Of a DNA stretch of 64,000 nt, positions 1 through 10,027 are shown in pieces. Within the stretch, counting starts at the first letter, position 1, and the number at the start of each line of letters is the position of its first letter. The notes beneath the pieces were generated by a model, which did no database searches, had not been told where the DNA came from, and saw only the letters and a list, made by a program, of their open reading frames with translations. The stretch is from Phellopilus nigrolimitatus (Eukaryota > Basidiomycota > Agaricomycetes > Hymenochaetales > Hymenochaetaceae), in the NCBI GenBank assembly GCA_021029095.1, contig JAJOHG010000053.1, forward strand, positions 1 to 64,000, in the 5' to 3' direction. The position numbers and the translations under genes were made by a program.

Positions 1-107
1 AGCACCTGATGACCCGAGGCGAGAACTGTGTCCGAACTCGAAGCGGAGTTGCCATGGAGTTCTCAGGGGAATTGCGCCGGTTAAGGTGTCCTTGGATCTC
101 CTGAGGT
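1..107 (-). pseudogene. Left-hand remainder of element B third ORF
   Basis: Read on the minus strand, this stretch encodes the same protein segment as element A around 6590-6690, including the first residues of the zinc-knuckle region. It continues in frame the minus-strand ORF that stops at the element A junction at 7721. Element A (108-7720) therefore split the third ORF of element B, and the rest of B lies outside the window to the left. Seen directly by comparing the two copies. Confidence 0.9.
103..107. repeat. Target site duplication of element A, left (GAGGT)
   Basis: GAGGT stands immediately before the TGTTA start of the left LTR and again at 7721-7725 immediately after the right LTR. 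The uninterrupted sequence in element A's own third ORF has GAGGT once. This is a 5-base duplication, as expected for a Ty3/Gypsy integrase. Confidence 0.95.
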
Positions 108-612
108 TGTTAGAACTTACCTTGCTTACCTCACGATCCCCCTTACATCATTCCTTCCTTGCTTAGTCAGGCCCTTCACCTTTCCATTATCTTTCCCTTA
201 GTTCATGGCCTGACCCCTTCCTCATTGTACGCGCCCCTCCTAGGTGCTCCCCGCTCCACGCTCCACTGCCTCATTCCATACTCCACTGTACATGCCCCTT
301 ACGGGCCTTTCCCTCACGCTCCCCTCATGTCATGCTGCGCATGACTCCACAGCTCCGCTGACATCATAGTCAGCCTCACAGTATATATAGGTACATCGCT
401 GGGACCTTAAGCCCCAGCTTGACCTCCTTGTTCAGTAGCTAGCATAGTCTTGCTATTCATCGCCTTGCTCTTCATAGTCTTGCGCCCAGCGCTTCACAGT
501 CTTGCCATAGTCATCGTCGCCTTGTCACAGTCAAGCCTCACGTCACTCGTCACATCACTGTCCACAGTCACGCTCCTCGCTCCATTAGGCAAGACCCTGT
601 TACTCCGTAACA
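108..612 (+). repeat. 5' LTR of element A
   Basis: A 505-base repeat with TG...CA ends (TGTTA/TAACA), repeated at 7217-7720. It holds a TATA box at 382-389. Downstream are short degenerate direct repeats around the motif CATAGTCTTGC (443-453, 473-483, and variants near 495 and 526). The sequence AGCTTGACCT at 416-425 pairs with the primer site just after the LTR. Confidence 0.95.
382..389 (+). promoter_or_regulatory. LTR TATA box
   Basis: TATATATA in the 5' LTR. A start of transcription about 30 bases downstream would fall close to 416, exactly where the sequence complementary to the primer site begins. The same box is present in the right LTR (about 7489-7497) and in element B's LTR (about 16895-16904, minus). 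Confidence 0.7.
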
Positions 613-614
613 TT

Positions 615-624
615 AGGTCAAGCT
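615..624 (+). other. Predicted self-priming primer binding site
   Basis: AGGTCAAGCT, two bases after the LTR end, is the exact reverse complement of AGCTTGACCT at 416-425 inside the LTR, near the predicted 5' end of the RNA. I see no obvious match to a tRNA 3' end. In Tf1 and sushi-type elements the first bases of the transcript fold back and prime reverse transcription. The same pair exists in element B (16660-16669 and 16860-16869). Confidence 0.65.
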
Positions 625-1047
625 CTCTTTTGATTGTCGACGTATCAACGTCTAGACAAAATTTCTACCCTACCCAAACTCCCCGCTAACGCGGTCTGGC
701 CCACCGATCAACCCTACCCAACTGCGGGAACCTATCCACTCACCCTCAGAAGGAGATCGGACGGACGAATTGCCTGGAAAGTATTTCTTGAAGGAGGCGA
801 TCCACACACCGAACTTTTATACCGTTACCACGAATTTGGAATCCTCCAAAACGTCCGACCCCGCGAACACTCAAGCCGACCTATTGAAATACCAACGCCA
901 CCACAGCATATCGACCCTGTTGACGTAATCACTCGATCGTTATCTCAAACATCGCTTGACGACAATTCCACTGCACCACCTCACGTTCCTACTCGACCAA
1001 ATACTCCACCACAGACCACAGTACCGACCGTCACACCAAGCCCCACC

Positions 1048-2097
1048 ATGAGCACCAAAGAAATCGCATTCGCCAAGCCCCCTGACTTCGATGGCAAGCG
1101 CAGCAATGCCCAATACTTTTGGGATGCCTGCCAGGCCTATCTACGAGGCAACAAGGACATCTACAAGACCGATCTGCACAAAATCACGTTCGTCCTTTCA
1201 TTCATGAAGACTGGTTCAGCCGCTACTTTCGCCAGCAATAAGTACAAGACATACACGGACACGGCAGAATACGGAACCTGGGCAGACTTCGCCAAAGCCT
1301 TCGACGCCCAGTTCCTCCCTGTCAATGCCAAACAGGATGCGTCATTTGCAATCGCCAATTGCAAACAGGACGACGATGTCGACGGCTTCATCGCTACATT
1401 CAAGAGTCTCGCCCTCCAAGCCGGGTTCACCCAAGAGGAACCCCTCATCGAATACTTCCGCCGAGGTCTCAAATCCAGCATTGCAGACAAGATCTACAAT
1501 CGAGGCGAGCCTACTACACTTGAAGGATGGTACACCGAAGCCAGCAAAGCCCAACAGAACCTACGACGCCAAGCTGAGCTCAAGCACGCGCGACAAGCGT
1601 TGGTCTGGGGCTTTGGTACCAGCCCAGGCAACAACCTGACGAAGAAGACTGACCCTGAAGGCTTCCAACGCAGCTCCAGCGGCGCAGCCTGGGAGCCAAC
1701 TTCTGGGAAGCAAACCGATCCCAACGCCATGGAAATTGGACGAGTCTCTAAGGAGGAGAGAGATCGTCGCAAGACAGACGGACTTTGCTTCTATTGCGGG
1801 AAGAAGGGACATCTGGCGCGCGAATGCCGTCAGAAATTCGACACTCCCAACAGTCGACGATTCGCCTTTGACAATCGAACCACAAGGGCTGGCAGCAACT
1901 ACAAGATCATGTTCCATCGCGACCCCCCGAGGCGCAGCATCCGCAGCACCCCAACCACAGAAGCGCCTGCCCAGCATGCCGAATCTTCGACACCCGCTAA
2001 AGAACCCCCTTCGGCCCGCATTCGCGCCATCCTGGCCAACCTCTCTGAAGAAGAACGCAAATCCGCATTCGACAACCTGGACCTCGAGGGTTTTTAA
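1048..2097 (+). CDS. Gag protein of element A
   Basis: Structural capsid/nucleocapsid protein of the retrotransposon. It opens with a retrotransposon gag domain (tryptophan-rich, with FWDACQAYL near residue 20) and ends with a CX2CX4HX4C zinc knuckle (CFYCGKKGHLAREC) near codon 250. The first in-frame ATG is at 1048. The same frame is open without any ATG back to 634, and that extension reads like coding sequence and is kept in element B. It may be translated from a non-AUG start or after splicing, or it may be untranslated leader. The stop TAA at 2095-2097 overlaps a slippery heptamer leading into pol. Element B differs at only two Gag residues over the open frame. Confidence 0.9.
   Translation: MSTKEIAFAKPPDFDGKRSNAQYFWDACQAYLRGNKDIYKTDLHKITFVLSFMKTGSAATFASNKYKTYTDTAEYGTWADFAKAFDAQFLPVNAKQDASFAIANCKQDDDVDGFIATFKSLALQAGFTQEEPLIEYFRRGLKSSIADKIYNRGEPTTLEGWYTEASKAQQNLRRQAELKHARQALVWGFGTSPGNNLTKKTDPEGFQRSSSGAAWEPTSGKQTDPNAMEIGRVSKEERDRRKTDGLCFYCGKKGHLARECRQKFDTPNSRRFAFDNRTTRAGSNYKIMFHRDPPRRSIRSTPTTEAPAQHAESSTPAKEPPSARIRAILANLSEEERKSAFDNLDLEGF
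2088..2094 (+). promoter_or_regulatory. Predicted -1 ribosomal frameshift site (gag to pol)
   Basis: The last sense codons of gag read GAG GGT TTT followed by TAA. They contain G GGT TTT, a canonical X XXY YYZ slippery heptamer directly before the stop. The -1 frame is open from here (TTA AGA AGG...) through the ATG at 2178 and on through pol, with no stop codon between. Element B has the identical site (minus strand, about 15190-15196). The layout is seen directly; function is inferred. Confidence 0.7.
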
Positions 2098-5000
2098 GAA
2101 GGCAGCCAGCATCGACGTCTGCACTGCCTAGTATTTCGATTTCTCCTGTAATCATAGCCGAACATGCCCACAATTCCATGAAAATTCCCATTGGCATCCA
2201 CTCGAGAAAAGAAATCGTCGAAACCACAGCCCTCATAGACTCCGGCGCAGAAGGACAATTCCTCGACTCCACCTTTGTGGACATACACCAAATCCCCACC
2301 AAACCTCTGCGTCGACCCATTCAAGTCCTTAATGTTGACGGAACTCCTAATTCCGAAGGAGAAATCAGTCGTTTCACTTGGCGATTCATTGCGATCGGCG
2401 AAGAACTCATCCCAATTTATTTTCTCGTTACCTCCCTTGGAAGAGAAACCGCTATCCTGGGCCTTCCTTGGCTACGTCGCATCAACCCCAAAATCGATTG
2501 GGAGAAACGCACTCTGGACATCCCTAAGCAAAATCCACGATCCCTATCTTTTGCCCGATGCGAATCCTATGCCCCACCCGAAGAGCGATCTTTTGTCGCA
2601 AAAATCACTCTCAACATCCGCGCAAAAGTAAACACCGCCATGGATCTTGCACAACGTGCCAATGCTGCCAAGGAACAGAAACCCCTTGAAGAAATTGTAC
2701 CAGCACACTACCACCAGTTCCTGAAGGTTTTCGAACAGAAGGCATCCGAACGTTTTCCTCCAGTACGGACCTATGACCACGCCATCGTCCTAAAACCCGA
2801 TTTCCAACCTAAAGACTGCAAAGTCTATCCCATGGCACCCACGGAACAAAAGGCTCTGGATGACTTCCTTGACGACAACTTGAAGAAAGGTTATATTCGC
2901 AAATCCTCTTCCCCCATGGCCTCACCTTTCTTCTTCGTCGGAAAAAAGGACGGAAAATTGCGTGGATGCCAGGACTATCGCAAACTCAACGAAGGAACAG
3001 TCAAAAACGCTTATCCGATTCCCCTCGTATCTGAACTATTAGACAAAATTCAGGGCGCAAAATACTTCACCAAACTGGATGTACGATGGGGATACAACAA
3101 TATTCGGATCAAAGACGGCGACCAATGGAAGGCAGCATTCAAAACAAATCGAGGACTCTTCGAACCCATGGTCATGTTTTTTGGACTTTGCAATTCACCG
3201 GCGACCTTTTCAAGCATTCATGGATGACACCTTCCGAACCGTTCTGCTGGAAGGATGGGTCCTCATTTACATGGACGACATTTTCATCATGGCCTCAGAC
3301 ATTCCTACACTTCGCGAACGCACCCGCAAAGTCCTCGCCATTGGTCAAGATGCCGACTTATACTTCAAACCGGAGAAATGTGTTTTCGAAGCCACACAGG
3401 TAGAATATCTTGGACTTATCATTTCGGAAAACTCAGTTTCCATGGACCCTGTCAAACTAGCTGGTATCTCGCAATGGCCCACACCGACGAACAAAACCCA
3501 AGTTCACTCCTTCCTAGGATTCTGCAATTTCTATCGCCAATTCATCGACCACTATGCAGAAATTGCGGCACCATTGGACGTACTAAAAAGGGAGAAAACC
3601 ACCTGGGAATGGTCCGACATACACGAGAATGCATTCCAACGGCTTAAAGGCAAATTTCTGGAGAAACCCATTCTCCAGATGCCTGACAAAACTCGACCAT
3701 TCATCCTGGAAACGGACGCCTCTGGCGTAGCATCGGCTGGTACTCTCAAACAACTCGACTCAAATGGCGAACCCCATCCATGTGGCTTCATTTCCAAACA
3801 GTTTGACGACACTCAACGACGCTATGAGATCTACGATCGAGAACTCTTAGCGATTATCCGTGGACTTGAAGCCTGGCGACACTATCTTTTGGGTGCACCC
3901 CATAAGATAACCATCTGGTGTGACCACAAGAACCTTACCTATTTCCGTGCGGCCCGCCGTCTCTCACCCCGCCAAGCACGATGGAGTTTATTTCTCTCCC
4001 AGTTCGACCACCACATTCAATACGCACCAGGAAAAGACAATACCACAGATCCCATGTCCCGACGCTCTGACTACCTGATCGATGGCAAATCAGAACCAGA
4101 TGACCCCCCACTCTTACCCGAATCCGTCTTCATTGCCACGACTACTTTCGACTTTAAAACCCGTCTAATTCTTCGCACTAAGGAAGACAACTTCGCCAAT
4201 GAAGCTCTCAATATCATCCGATCGGCCGGTATTCCACCATTTCGATCTTCCCTTGCCGATTGGACAGAGAAAGATGGCATTGTATTCTTTAAACAGAAGG
4301 CCTACATCCCAGACGACATTGAACTTCGCCGACACGCAGTACAACTGTACCACGACACCCCTGTCATGGGACACCCTGGGATTTACAAAACCCTCGCATT
4401 GCTCAAACAACATTATTGGTGGCCAGGAATGTACATCTTCGTCAAGAAATTCGTCAATGGTTGCGCAATCTGTCAACAAATGAAGATCAACACTCATCCC
4501 ACCGTCCCACCCCTCCATCCGATCCCTGCCGAACCCAATGCACACCCATTTTCCACAGTCTCCATGGACTTTATCACCGGACTCCCAGAATCAAATGGTT
4601 ATGACTCGCTATTTGTCACCGTCGATCATAACCTTTCCAAAGGCATTGTCCTTTCCCCCTGCAACAAAACGATTGATGCCCTTGGAACTGCCCAATTGTA
4701 TCACGACAACGTCTACCGACGCTTTGGGTTACCCCAGAAACTCATCTCCGACCGAGGACCCCAATTTGCCTCCAAAGTATTCCAGGAGCTTTGCAAGAAG
4801 CTCAATATCACATCAGCCCTATCCACTGCATTCCACCCTCAAACAGACGGAGAAACGGAGCGAGTAAACCAAGAAGTTGAAGCATACCTTCGAATCTATT
4901 GTGGACGCCATCCCGAAACCTGGGCTGATCACCTGCCTGATATCGAATTTGCACACAATCAACGCGAACATTCCGCCACAAAACGCTCCCCATTCTCACT

Positions 5001-5595
5001 CCTCATGGGATACGAACCAATTGCCATCCCCGCCGCAGACCCTAACTCCGATCATCCCTCGGTAGAAGAACGCCTTCGCTCCCTTAAAGCCCTCAGAGAA
5101 GAAGCACTTGCGGCGCACGAACTTGCCCACATGCACATGGCTGCCCGCATGACCCGGAACTTTGTACCCTTCAAGAAAGGGGAGAAAGTTTGGCTAGAAG
5201 CCCGGAACCTCGACATTGCTTCTCCATACAAAAAATTGTCCCCTAAACGCGAAGGCCCCTTCGAAATCAAGGACGTGTTATCCCCATGGTCTTATCGCCT
5301 GACCTTACCGGTCCGATGGCGTATCCACAATGTCTTCCATGCCTCTCTCCTAACTCGTTATGTGGAGACCGATACCCACGGACCTACCCACGCGGAGCCA
5401 CCACCTGACCTCGTCAATGGAGAAGAAGAATATGAGGTCGACGCAGTACTACGTCATCGTTTCCCAAAGAACCGAAGGCAATACCTCGTGTCCTGGAAAG
5501 GATGGTCATCACTCCACAACTCGTGGCAGAAGGAATCGGACCTCAAAAATGCGAAAAAACTCCTCAATAACTATAAAAAGACCCATCGACTCTAA
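2095..5595 (+). pseudogene. Pol polyprotein of element A, frameshifted in the RT domain
   Basis: Order of domains: aspartic protease (DSGAEGQFLD near the pol ATG at 2178), reverse transcriptase (YMDD at about 3270-3281), RNase H, zinc-binding integrase (HHCC region near 4370-4480), integrase core with D...D...E, and a C-terminal chromodomain (near 5430-5595) that classes it as a chromovirus. A one-base insertion near 3208-3211 (GCGACCTTTTCAAG here, GCGACTTTTCAAG in element B) breaks the frame just before the YMDD motif. The two halves are open as 2178-3227 and 3079-5595. The product would be truncated within RT, so this copy depends on Pol from elsewhere unless the base is an assembly error. 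Confidence 0.9.
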
Positions 5596-5627
5596 CATCG
5601 TCCATTAACTCCCACTTTCACTGTCTC

Positions 5628-6810
5628 ATGCCCTATTTCCCATTCCACCTACCGCACCTACCCTCTGTCAACTGGACCTTTGCCCTCGAAATCGGAGAAT
5701 CCACCCCTATCTTTCTCCAGTTCATCATCGACCACACCGACTACCCCGACGACCGCCGCCTCGTAATCCGCCTCGGCATCGACGTCCTCGAACAACAGAT
5801 CCTCCACATCGTCTTCCGATCCATCCCACCTAGCCGCAGGCCCAACCGTCTATCCCAAGCCGTCCCTGCACGCAACGTACCCATACACTTTGTTCCCCCT
5901 GAAGACCTCATCCCCGACCTCGACCCCGTCCCCGTCTATCGCGATGCCGCCACAGAGATCCCCGAGGCGCCTGAACACCTTTGATCCTCTCCCGGCACCT
6001 CACACTCGGCTCCCCGTCTCTGGCAACCGGCCCAACCTCGACTTCGCCAATGATCGCTCTTTCCTCCGTCATGTCTTCGTCGATCCCGGTCTCGCCAGCC
6101 CCATCAGTCAAACCATCCGAGACTCTCAACGGCCCGATCTCGTCCGCTGGCAGAAGGCCCATGACCAAGCCGAGCAGAACCTCGCTATCGCCAATCGTAT
6201 GGGCGAACATATCGATGAACTGCGCGACGAAAACGAGAAGGCAAAGTCTACGGCTCGCCGGCAAATTCGGCAAATCTTGGAAGGAGCCCTCGATGCTGGT
6301 GTACTCGCTATCCTGGACGACTATCGACCCTCGAACGACCGCTTTCCCATCGATGAAGTCACAGGTGCCATTGATCTCACTTCGCCTCCGCCTGGACTTC
6401 CGGTCCCTCCACCATCGACTCCGCCACCTCCTGCCGCACCATCACCGTCTCCGTCACCCCCCGATGAATTCATTGCCGGAACATCGCCACCAGTCACTCC
6501 ACCCACGGCTCGTCCCTTCCGGCGCGCAGTCAATCCCTTCACGCAGTCCATGATGGGTGACGTCCCATTCTCTCAGATGTCACCTCAGGAGATCCAAGGA
6601 CACCTTAACCGGCGCAATTCCCCTGAGAACTCCACGGCAACTCCGCTTCGAGTTCGGACACAATTCTCGCCTCGGGTCATCAGGTGCTTCACATGCGGCC
6701 AAGACGGACATCGGCAACAGGATTGTATTCGCTACCAATGCGGATGGTGCGACAGACTCGCCCCCGGACACTCTTCGACTAACTGCCCGCACACAAACCG
6801 TCATTATTAG
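5628..6810 (+). CDS. Third ORF (ORF3) of element A, zinc-knuckle protein made by predicted +1 frameshift
   Basis: An extra gene after pol, starting at ATG 5628, 32 bases past the pol stop. The first frame gives 118 residues and stops at CTT TGA (5979-5984). Skipping one base opens the second frame at GAT 5983 and runs to 6810, giving about 393 residues in all. The second part holds a predicted coiled coil (around 6140-6290), a proline-rich stretch, and two cysteine motifs: CFTCGQDGHRQQDC (CX2CX4HX4C) and a second CX2C...H...C cluster. The second frame has no ATG before the overlap. Comparison with element B favours translation of both parts: the amino acids agree in frame 1 just before the shift and in frame 2 after it, while many codons differ silently. 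I do not recognise the protein. A nucleic-acid-binding accessory or Gag-like role is inference. Confidence 0.75.
5979..5985 (+). promoter_or_regulatory. Predicted +1 frameshift site CTT TGA T in ORF3
   Basis: CTT followed by the stop TGA, as in the bacterial release factor 2 gene; antizyme genes also shift +1 at a UGA stop. A +1 step gives GAT and continues the conserved protein. The site is identical in element B (minus strand, 8322-8328). Confidence 0.6.
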
Positions 6811-7203
6811 GGGCGGAACGTCCGCGATGACGTTAAACTAGGAGGTCGTTGTGGGAACAGATTCGTGAAACCCTCTGCTTTCAGGTGACGCTGACAAACC
6901 TGGTCCAACGTTTTGGGTGAGCTTTATTGCTTTCGTTAAACCCTTCTTGAAGTTGTAGGCTCGCTCGAAACCTTCTGCTTGTTGGTGATGCTGAGAAACC
7001 TTCACGGCTGGAGATTTTCGGAATCCGGCACGGTCATGTCTCGTCTCGTTTTGCTTTTTCTTGTTGAGTTTTCTCTTTTACTTTTCAGTTTTGACTTCCT
7101 TCACGCGCATTGTAACTGCTTATTGGCGTTTATTTCGCCTTATCGCGTTTTCTTTTCGCCTTTCCTTTGTTTTCTTTGACAGTTTCGGCGAACTGTCGGT
7201 CTT
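6811..7203 (+). other. 3' non-coding region of element A
   Basis: No ORF of note between the ORF3 stop and the polypurine tract. It contains two imperfect 35-base direct repeats, at 6867-6901 and 6967-7001, spaced exactly 100 bases apart, followed by a T-rich stretch. Confidence 0.7.
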
Positions 7204-7216
7204 AAAGAGGGGGTAA
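7204..7216 (+). other. Polypurine tract of element A
   Basis: AAAGAGGGGGTAA lies directly before the right LTR. This is the usual place and composition for the plus-strand primer. Confidence 0.8.
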
Positions 7217-7720
7217 TGTTAGAACTTACCTTGCTTACCTCACGATCCCCCTTACATCATTCCTTCCTTGCTTAGTCAGGCCCTCACCTTTCCATTATCT
7301 TTCCCTTAGTTCATGGCCTGACCCCTTCCTCATTGTACGCGCCCCTCCTAGGTGCTCCCCGCTCCACGCTCCACTGCCTCATTCCATACTCCACTGTACA
7401 TGCCCCTTACGGGCCTTTCCCTCACGCTCCCCTCATGTCATGCTCCGCATGACTCCACAGCTCCGCTGACATCATAGTCAGCCTCACAGTATATATAGGT
7501 ACATCGCTGGGACCTTAAGCCCCAGCTTGACCTCCTTGTTCAGTAGCTAGCATAGTCTTGCTATTCATCGCCTTGCTCTTCATAGTCTTGCGCCCAGCGC
7601 TTCACAGTCTTGCCATAGTCATCGTCGCCTTGTCACAGTCAAGCCTCACGTCACTCGTCACATCACTGTCCACAGTCACGCTCCTCGCTCCATTAGGCAA
7701 GACCCTGTTACTCCGTAACA
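7217..7720 (+). repeat. 3' LTR of element A
   Basis: A 504-base copy of 108-612, with TGTTA/TAACA ends. It lacks one T of a CCCTT run and has one C for G change relative to the left LTR. It is followed by the target duplication GAGGT at 7721-7725. Confidence 0.95.
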
Positions 7721-8679
7721 GAGGTGACATCTGAGAGAATGGGACGTCACCCATCATGGACTGCGTGAAGGGATTGACTGCGCGCCGGAAGGGACGAGCC
7801 GTGGGTGGAGTGACTGGTGGCGATGTTCCGGCAATGAATTCATCGGGGGGTGACGGAGACGGTGATGGTGCAGCAGGAGGCGGCGGAGTCGATGGTGGAG
7901 GGACCGGAAGTCCAGGCGGAGGCGAAGTGAGATCAATGGCACCTGTGACTTCATCGATGGGAAAGCGGTCGTTCGAGGGTCGATAGTCGTCCAGGATAGC
8001 GAGTACACCAGCATCGAGGGCTCCTTCCAAGATTTGCCGAATTTGCCGGCGAGCCGTAGACTTTGCCTTCTCGTTTTCGTCGCGCAGTTCGTCGATATGT
8101 TCACCCATACGATTGGCGATAGCGAGGTTCTGTTCGGCTTGGTCATGGGCCTTCTGCCAGCGGACGAGATCGGGCCGTTGAGAGTCTCGGATGGTTTGAC
8201 TGATGGGGCTGGCGAGACCGGGATCGACGAAGACATGACGGAGGAAAGAGCGATCGTTGGCGAAGTCGAGGTTGGGCCGGTTGCCAGAGACGGGGAGCCG
8301 AGTATGAGGTGCCGGGAGCGGATCAAAGGTGTTCAGGCGCCTCGGGGATCTCTGTGGCGGCATCGCGATAGACAGGGACAGGGTCGAGGTCAGGGATGAG
8401 GTCTTCAGGGGGGACAAATTGTACGGGTATGTTGCGTGCAGGGACAGCTCGGGATAGACGGTTGGGCCTACGGCTAGGTGGGATGGAACGGAAGACGAGG
8501 TGGAGGATTTGCTGTTCGAGGACGTCGATGCCGAGGCGGATTACGAGGCGACGGTCGTCGGGGTAGTTGGTGTGGTCGATGACAAATTGAAGGAAAAGAG
8601 GGGTGGATTCTCCGATTTCTAGGGCGAAGGTCCAGTTGACAGAGGGCAGATGGGGAATGTGGAAGTGGAAGTAGGGCAT
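7721..8679 (-). pseudogene. ORF3 of element B, cut by element A
   Basis: The start ATG is at 8679-8677 and the first frame stops at TGA 8325-8323. The +1 frame then continues to the element A junction at 7721 and resumes at 107. The 118-residue first part differs from A at about ten residues, mostly conservative. The visible second part after the shift is identical in protein to A, despite at least eight silent base changes. The ORF is split by insertion, so this copy is dead. Confidence 0.85.
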
Positions 8680-8711
8680 GGAACAGTGGGAATGGGAGTT
8701 GATGGACGGTG

Positions 8712-9371
8712 TTAGAGTCGATGGGCCTTTTTATAGTTGTTGAGGAGTTTTTTCGCATTTTTGAGGTCCGATTCCTTCTGCCACGAGTTGTGGAGCGATG
8801 ACCATCCTTTCCAGGACACGAGGTATTGTCTTCGGTTCTTTGGGAAACGATGACGTAGTATTGCGTCAACCTCGTATTCTTCTTCTCCATTGACAAGGTC
8901 AGGTGGTGGCTCCGCGTGGGTAGGTCCGTGGGTATCGGTCTCCACATAACGAGTCAGGAGGGAGGCATGGAAGACGTTGTGGATTCGCCATCGGACCGGT
9001 AGAGTCAGGCGATAAGACCATGGGGATAGCACGTCCTTGATTTCGAAGGGACCTTCGCGTTTAGGGGACAATTTCTTGTATGGAGAGGCGATGTCAAGGT
9101 TCCGGGCTTCTAGCCAAACTTTCTCCCCTTTCTTGAAGGGTGTGAAATTCCGAGTCATGCGGGCAGCCATGTGCATGTGAGCAAGCTCATGCGCAGCAAG
9201 TGCTTCTTCTCGGAGGGCTTTAAGGGAGCGAAGGCGTTCTTCTACCGAGGGGTGATCGGAGTTGGGGTCTGCAGCAGGGATGGCAATTGGTTCGTACCCC
9301 ATAAGGAGTGAGAATGGAGAGCGTTTTGTGGCAGAATGTTCACGCTGATTGTGTGCGAACTCGATATCAGG
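8712..9371 (-). pseudogene. 3' part of element B pol (integrase end and chromodomain)
   Basis: Encodes the end of the integrase core, the C-terminal integrase domain and the chromodomain, closely matching element A 4939-5595. It is separated from the rest of pol by the hAT-like insertion. The target duplication ATATCAGG (9364-9371) is its last stretch. The stop is at 8712-8714. Confidence 0.9.
9364..9371. repeat. 8-base target duplication of the hAT-like element, left
   Basis: ATATCAGG here and at 12342-12349. The uninterrupted element A has the site once (around 4938, opposite strand). Eight bases is the usual hAT duplication length. Confidence 0.95.
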
Positions 9372-9386
9372 TAGAGCATAGCACGA
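9372..9386 (+). repeat. Left terminal inverted repeat
   Basis: TAGAGCATAGCACGA. It pairs with 12327-12341 read in reverse, with one mismatch at position 7. Confidence 0.9.
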
Positions 9387-9529
9387 GTAGAACCGCGGGT
9401 TGACCCGGACCTGTTGGCGGGTCACCCGTGGCTTAAAATCCTCGACCCGGACCCGGCTTGACCCGGACCCGTTTCGGACTCGGACCCGCGGGTGCAGGTC
9501 ACGGAGGTCACAGGTTTGTTCGCGGCTCC

Positions 9530-9950
9530 CTGCCCTATATGCTGCACACCCCGCTCAAGCACGTCGTCGCCACGCACGCGCCAGCGCAGCAGACCTCCGC
9601 TGCAGTGCACTGTCAGGCCCACGAGCTCAACCTCGCAGTGCTCAGGTATGCACCGAGCATTTGCTCTCGCCGCGTGCCCGCCGCTGACCCCACTATGCCA
9701 TCTCAGGTCGCCATGCTGTCCCCCGCCCCCGCCCCGTCGCCCGCGATGCACTGCACCCCGCTCGCGAGCCTCTACGCCCGAGCCCGATGCAGTACGCAGT
9801 CCGCAACGATTACGACTTCATGCACGCGTCGCGCCGTCCGTACTCCTCGCCCTTTGTGCACCCGTACCCCGCGCAGGCCGCCGAGGACATGCAGCAGCAG
9901 CAGTGCGCCCAGTCGCCGCAAGTTCTTTCTCGGCATAGGGACCTTCGTAT
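9530..9950 (+). pseudogene. Unidentified captured fragment inside the hAT-like element
   Basis: Two coding-like pieces joined by a possible intron (GT near 9645, AG near 9706). The second piece encodes a Pro/Ala-rich segment containing MQYAVRNDYDF and a Gln run. No domain is recognised. It may come from a host regulator gene or be a transposase remnant. Confidence 0.35.
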
Positions 9951-10027
9951 TCTCTTTGACTACCTCAGCGAATTACCTGATCCTTATTGCCAACTGAGAA
10001 CATCCGCCCCACGTTGAACTGGTATGG

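Larger units (their letters stand above)
108..7720 (+). mobile_element. Element A: complete Ty3/Gypsy chromovirus LTR retrotransposon
   Basis: This is a full-length element with two LTRs (505 and 504 bases). The order is gag, protease, reverse transcriptase, RNase H, integrase with a C-terminal chromodomain, then an extra zinc-knuckle ORF. The LTRs begin TGTTA and end TAACA, and I see only two differences between them: one base indel near 174 and one substitution near 336. Insertion is therefore recent. It lies in opposite orientation inside a related element (B). The pol gene carries a one-base insertion in the RT region compared with B, so this copy probably cannot make a full Pol protein. 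Primer-site complementarity to its own LTR places it near the self-priming Tf1/sushi group; that placement is inference. Confidence 0.95.

Noticed and set aside
5890..5984. Independent start for the second ORF3 frame
   Set aside because: The open frame begins with TTG and the only early ATG lies inside the overlap. The residue comparison between A and B shows that frame is not conserved before the TGA, so a frameshift is the better explanation.
7756..8399. Plus-strand ORFs with Gly/Asp-rich and Arg-rich text
   Set aside because: They are the antisense of element B ORF3 and mirror the same shadows seen opposite element A ORF3.
9590..9650. Possible hAT transposase remnant (HCQAHELNLAVL)
   Set aside because: Only about 15 residues match a remembered motif, with no surrounding support, so no transposase is annotated.
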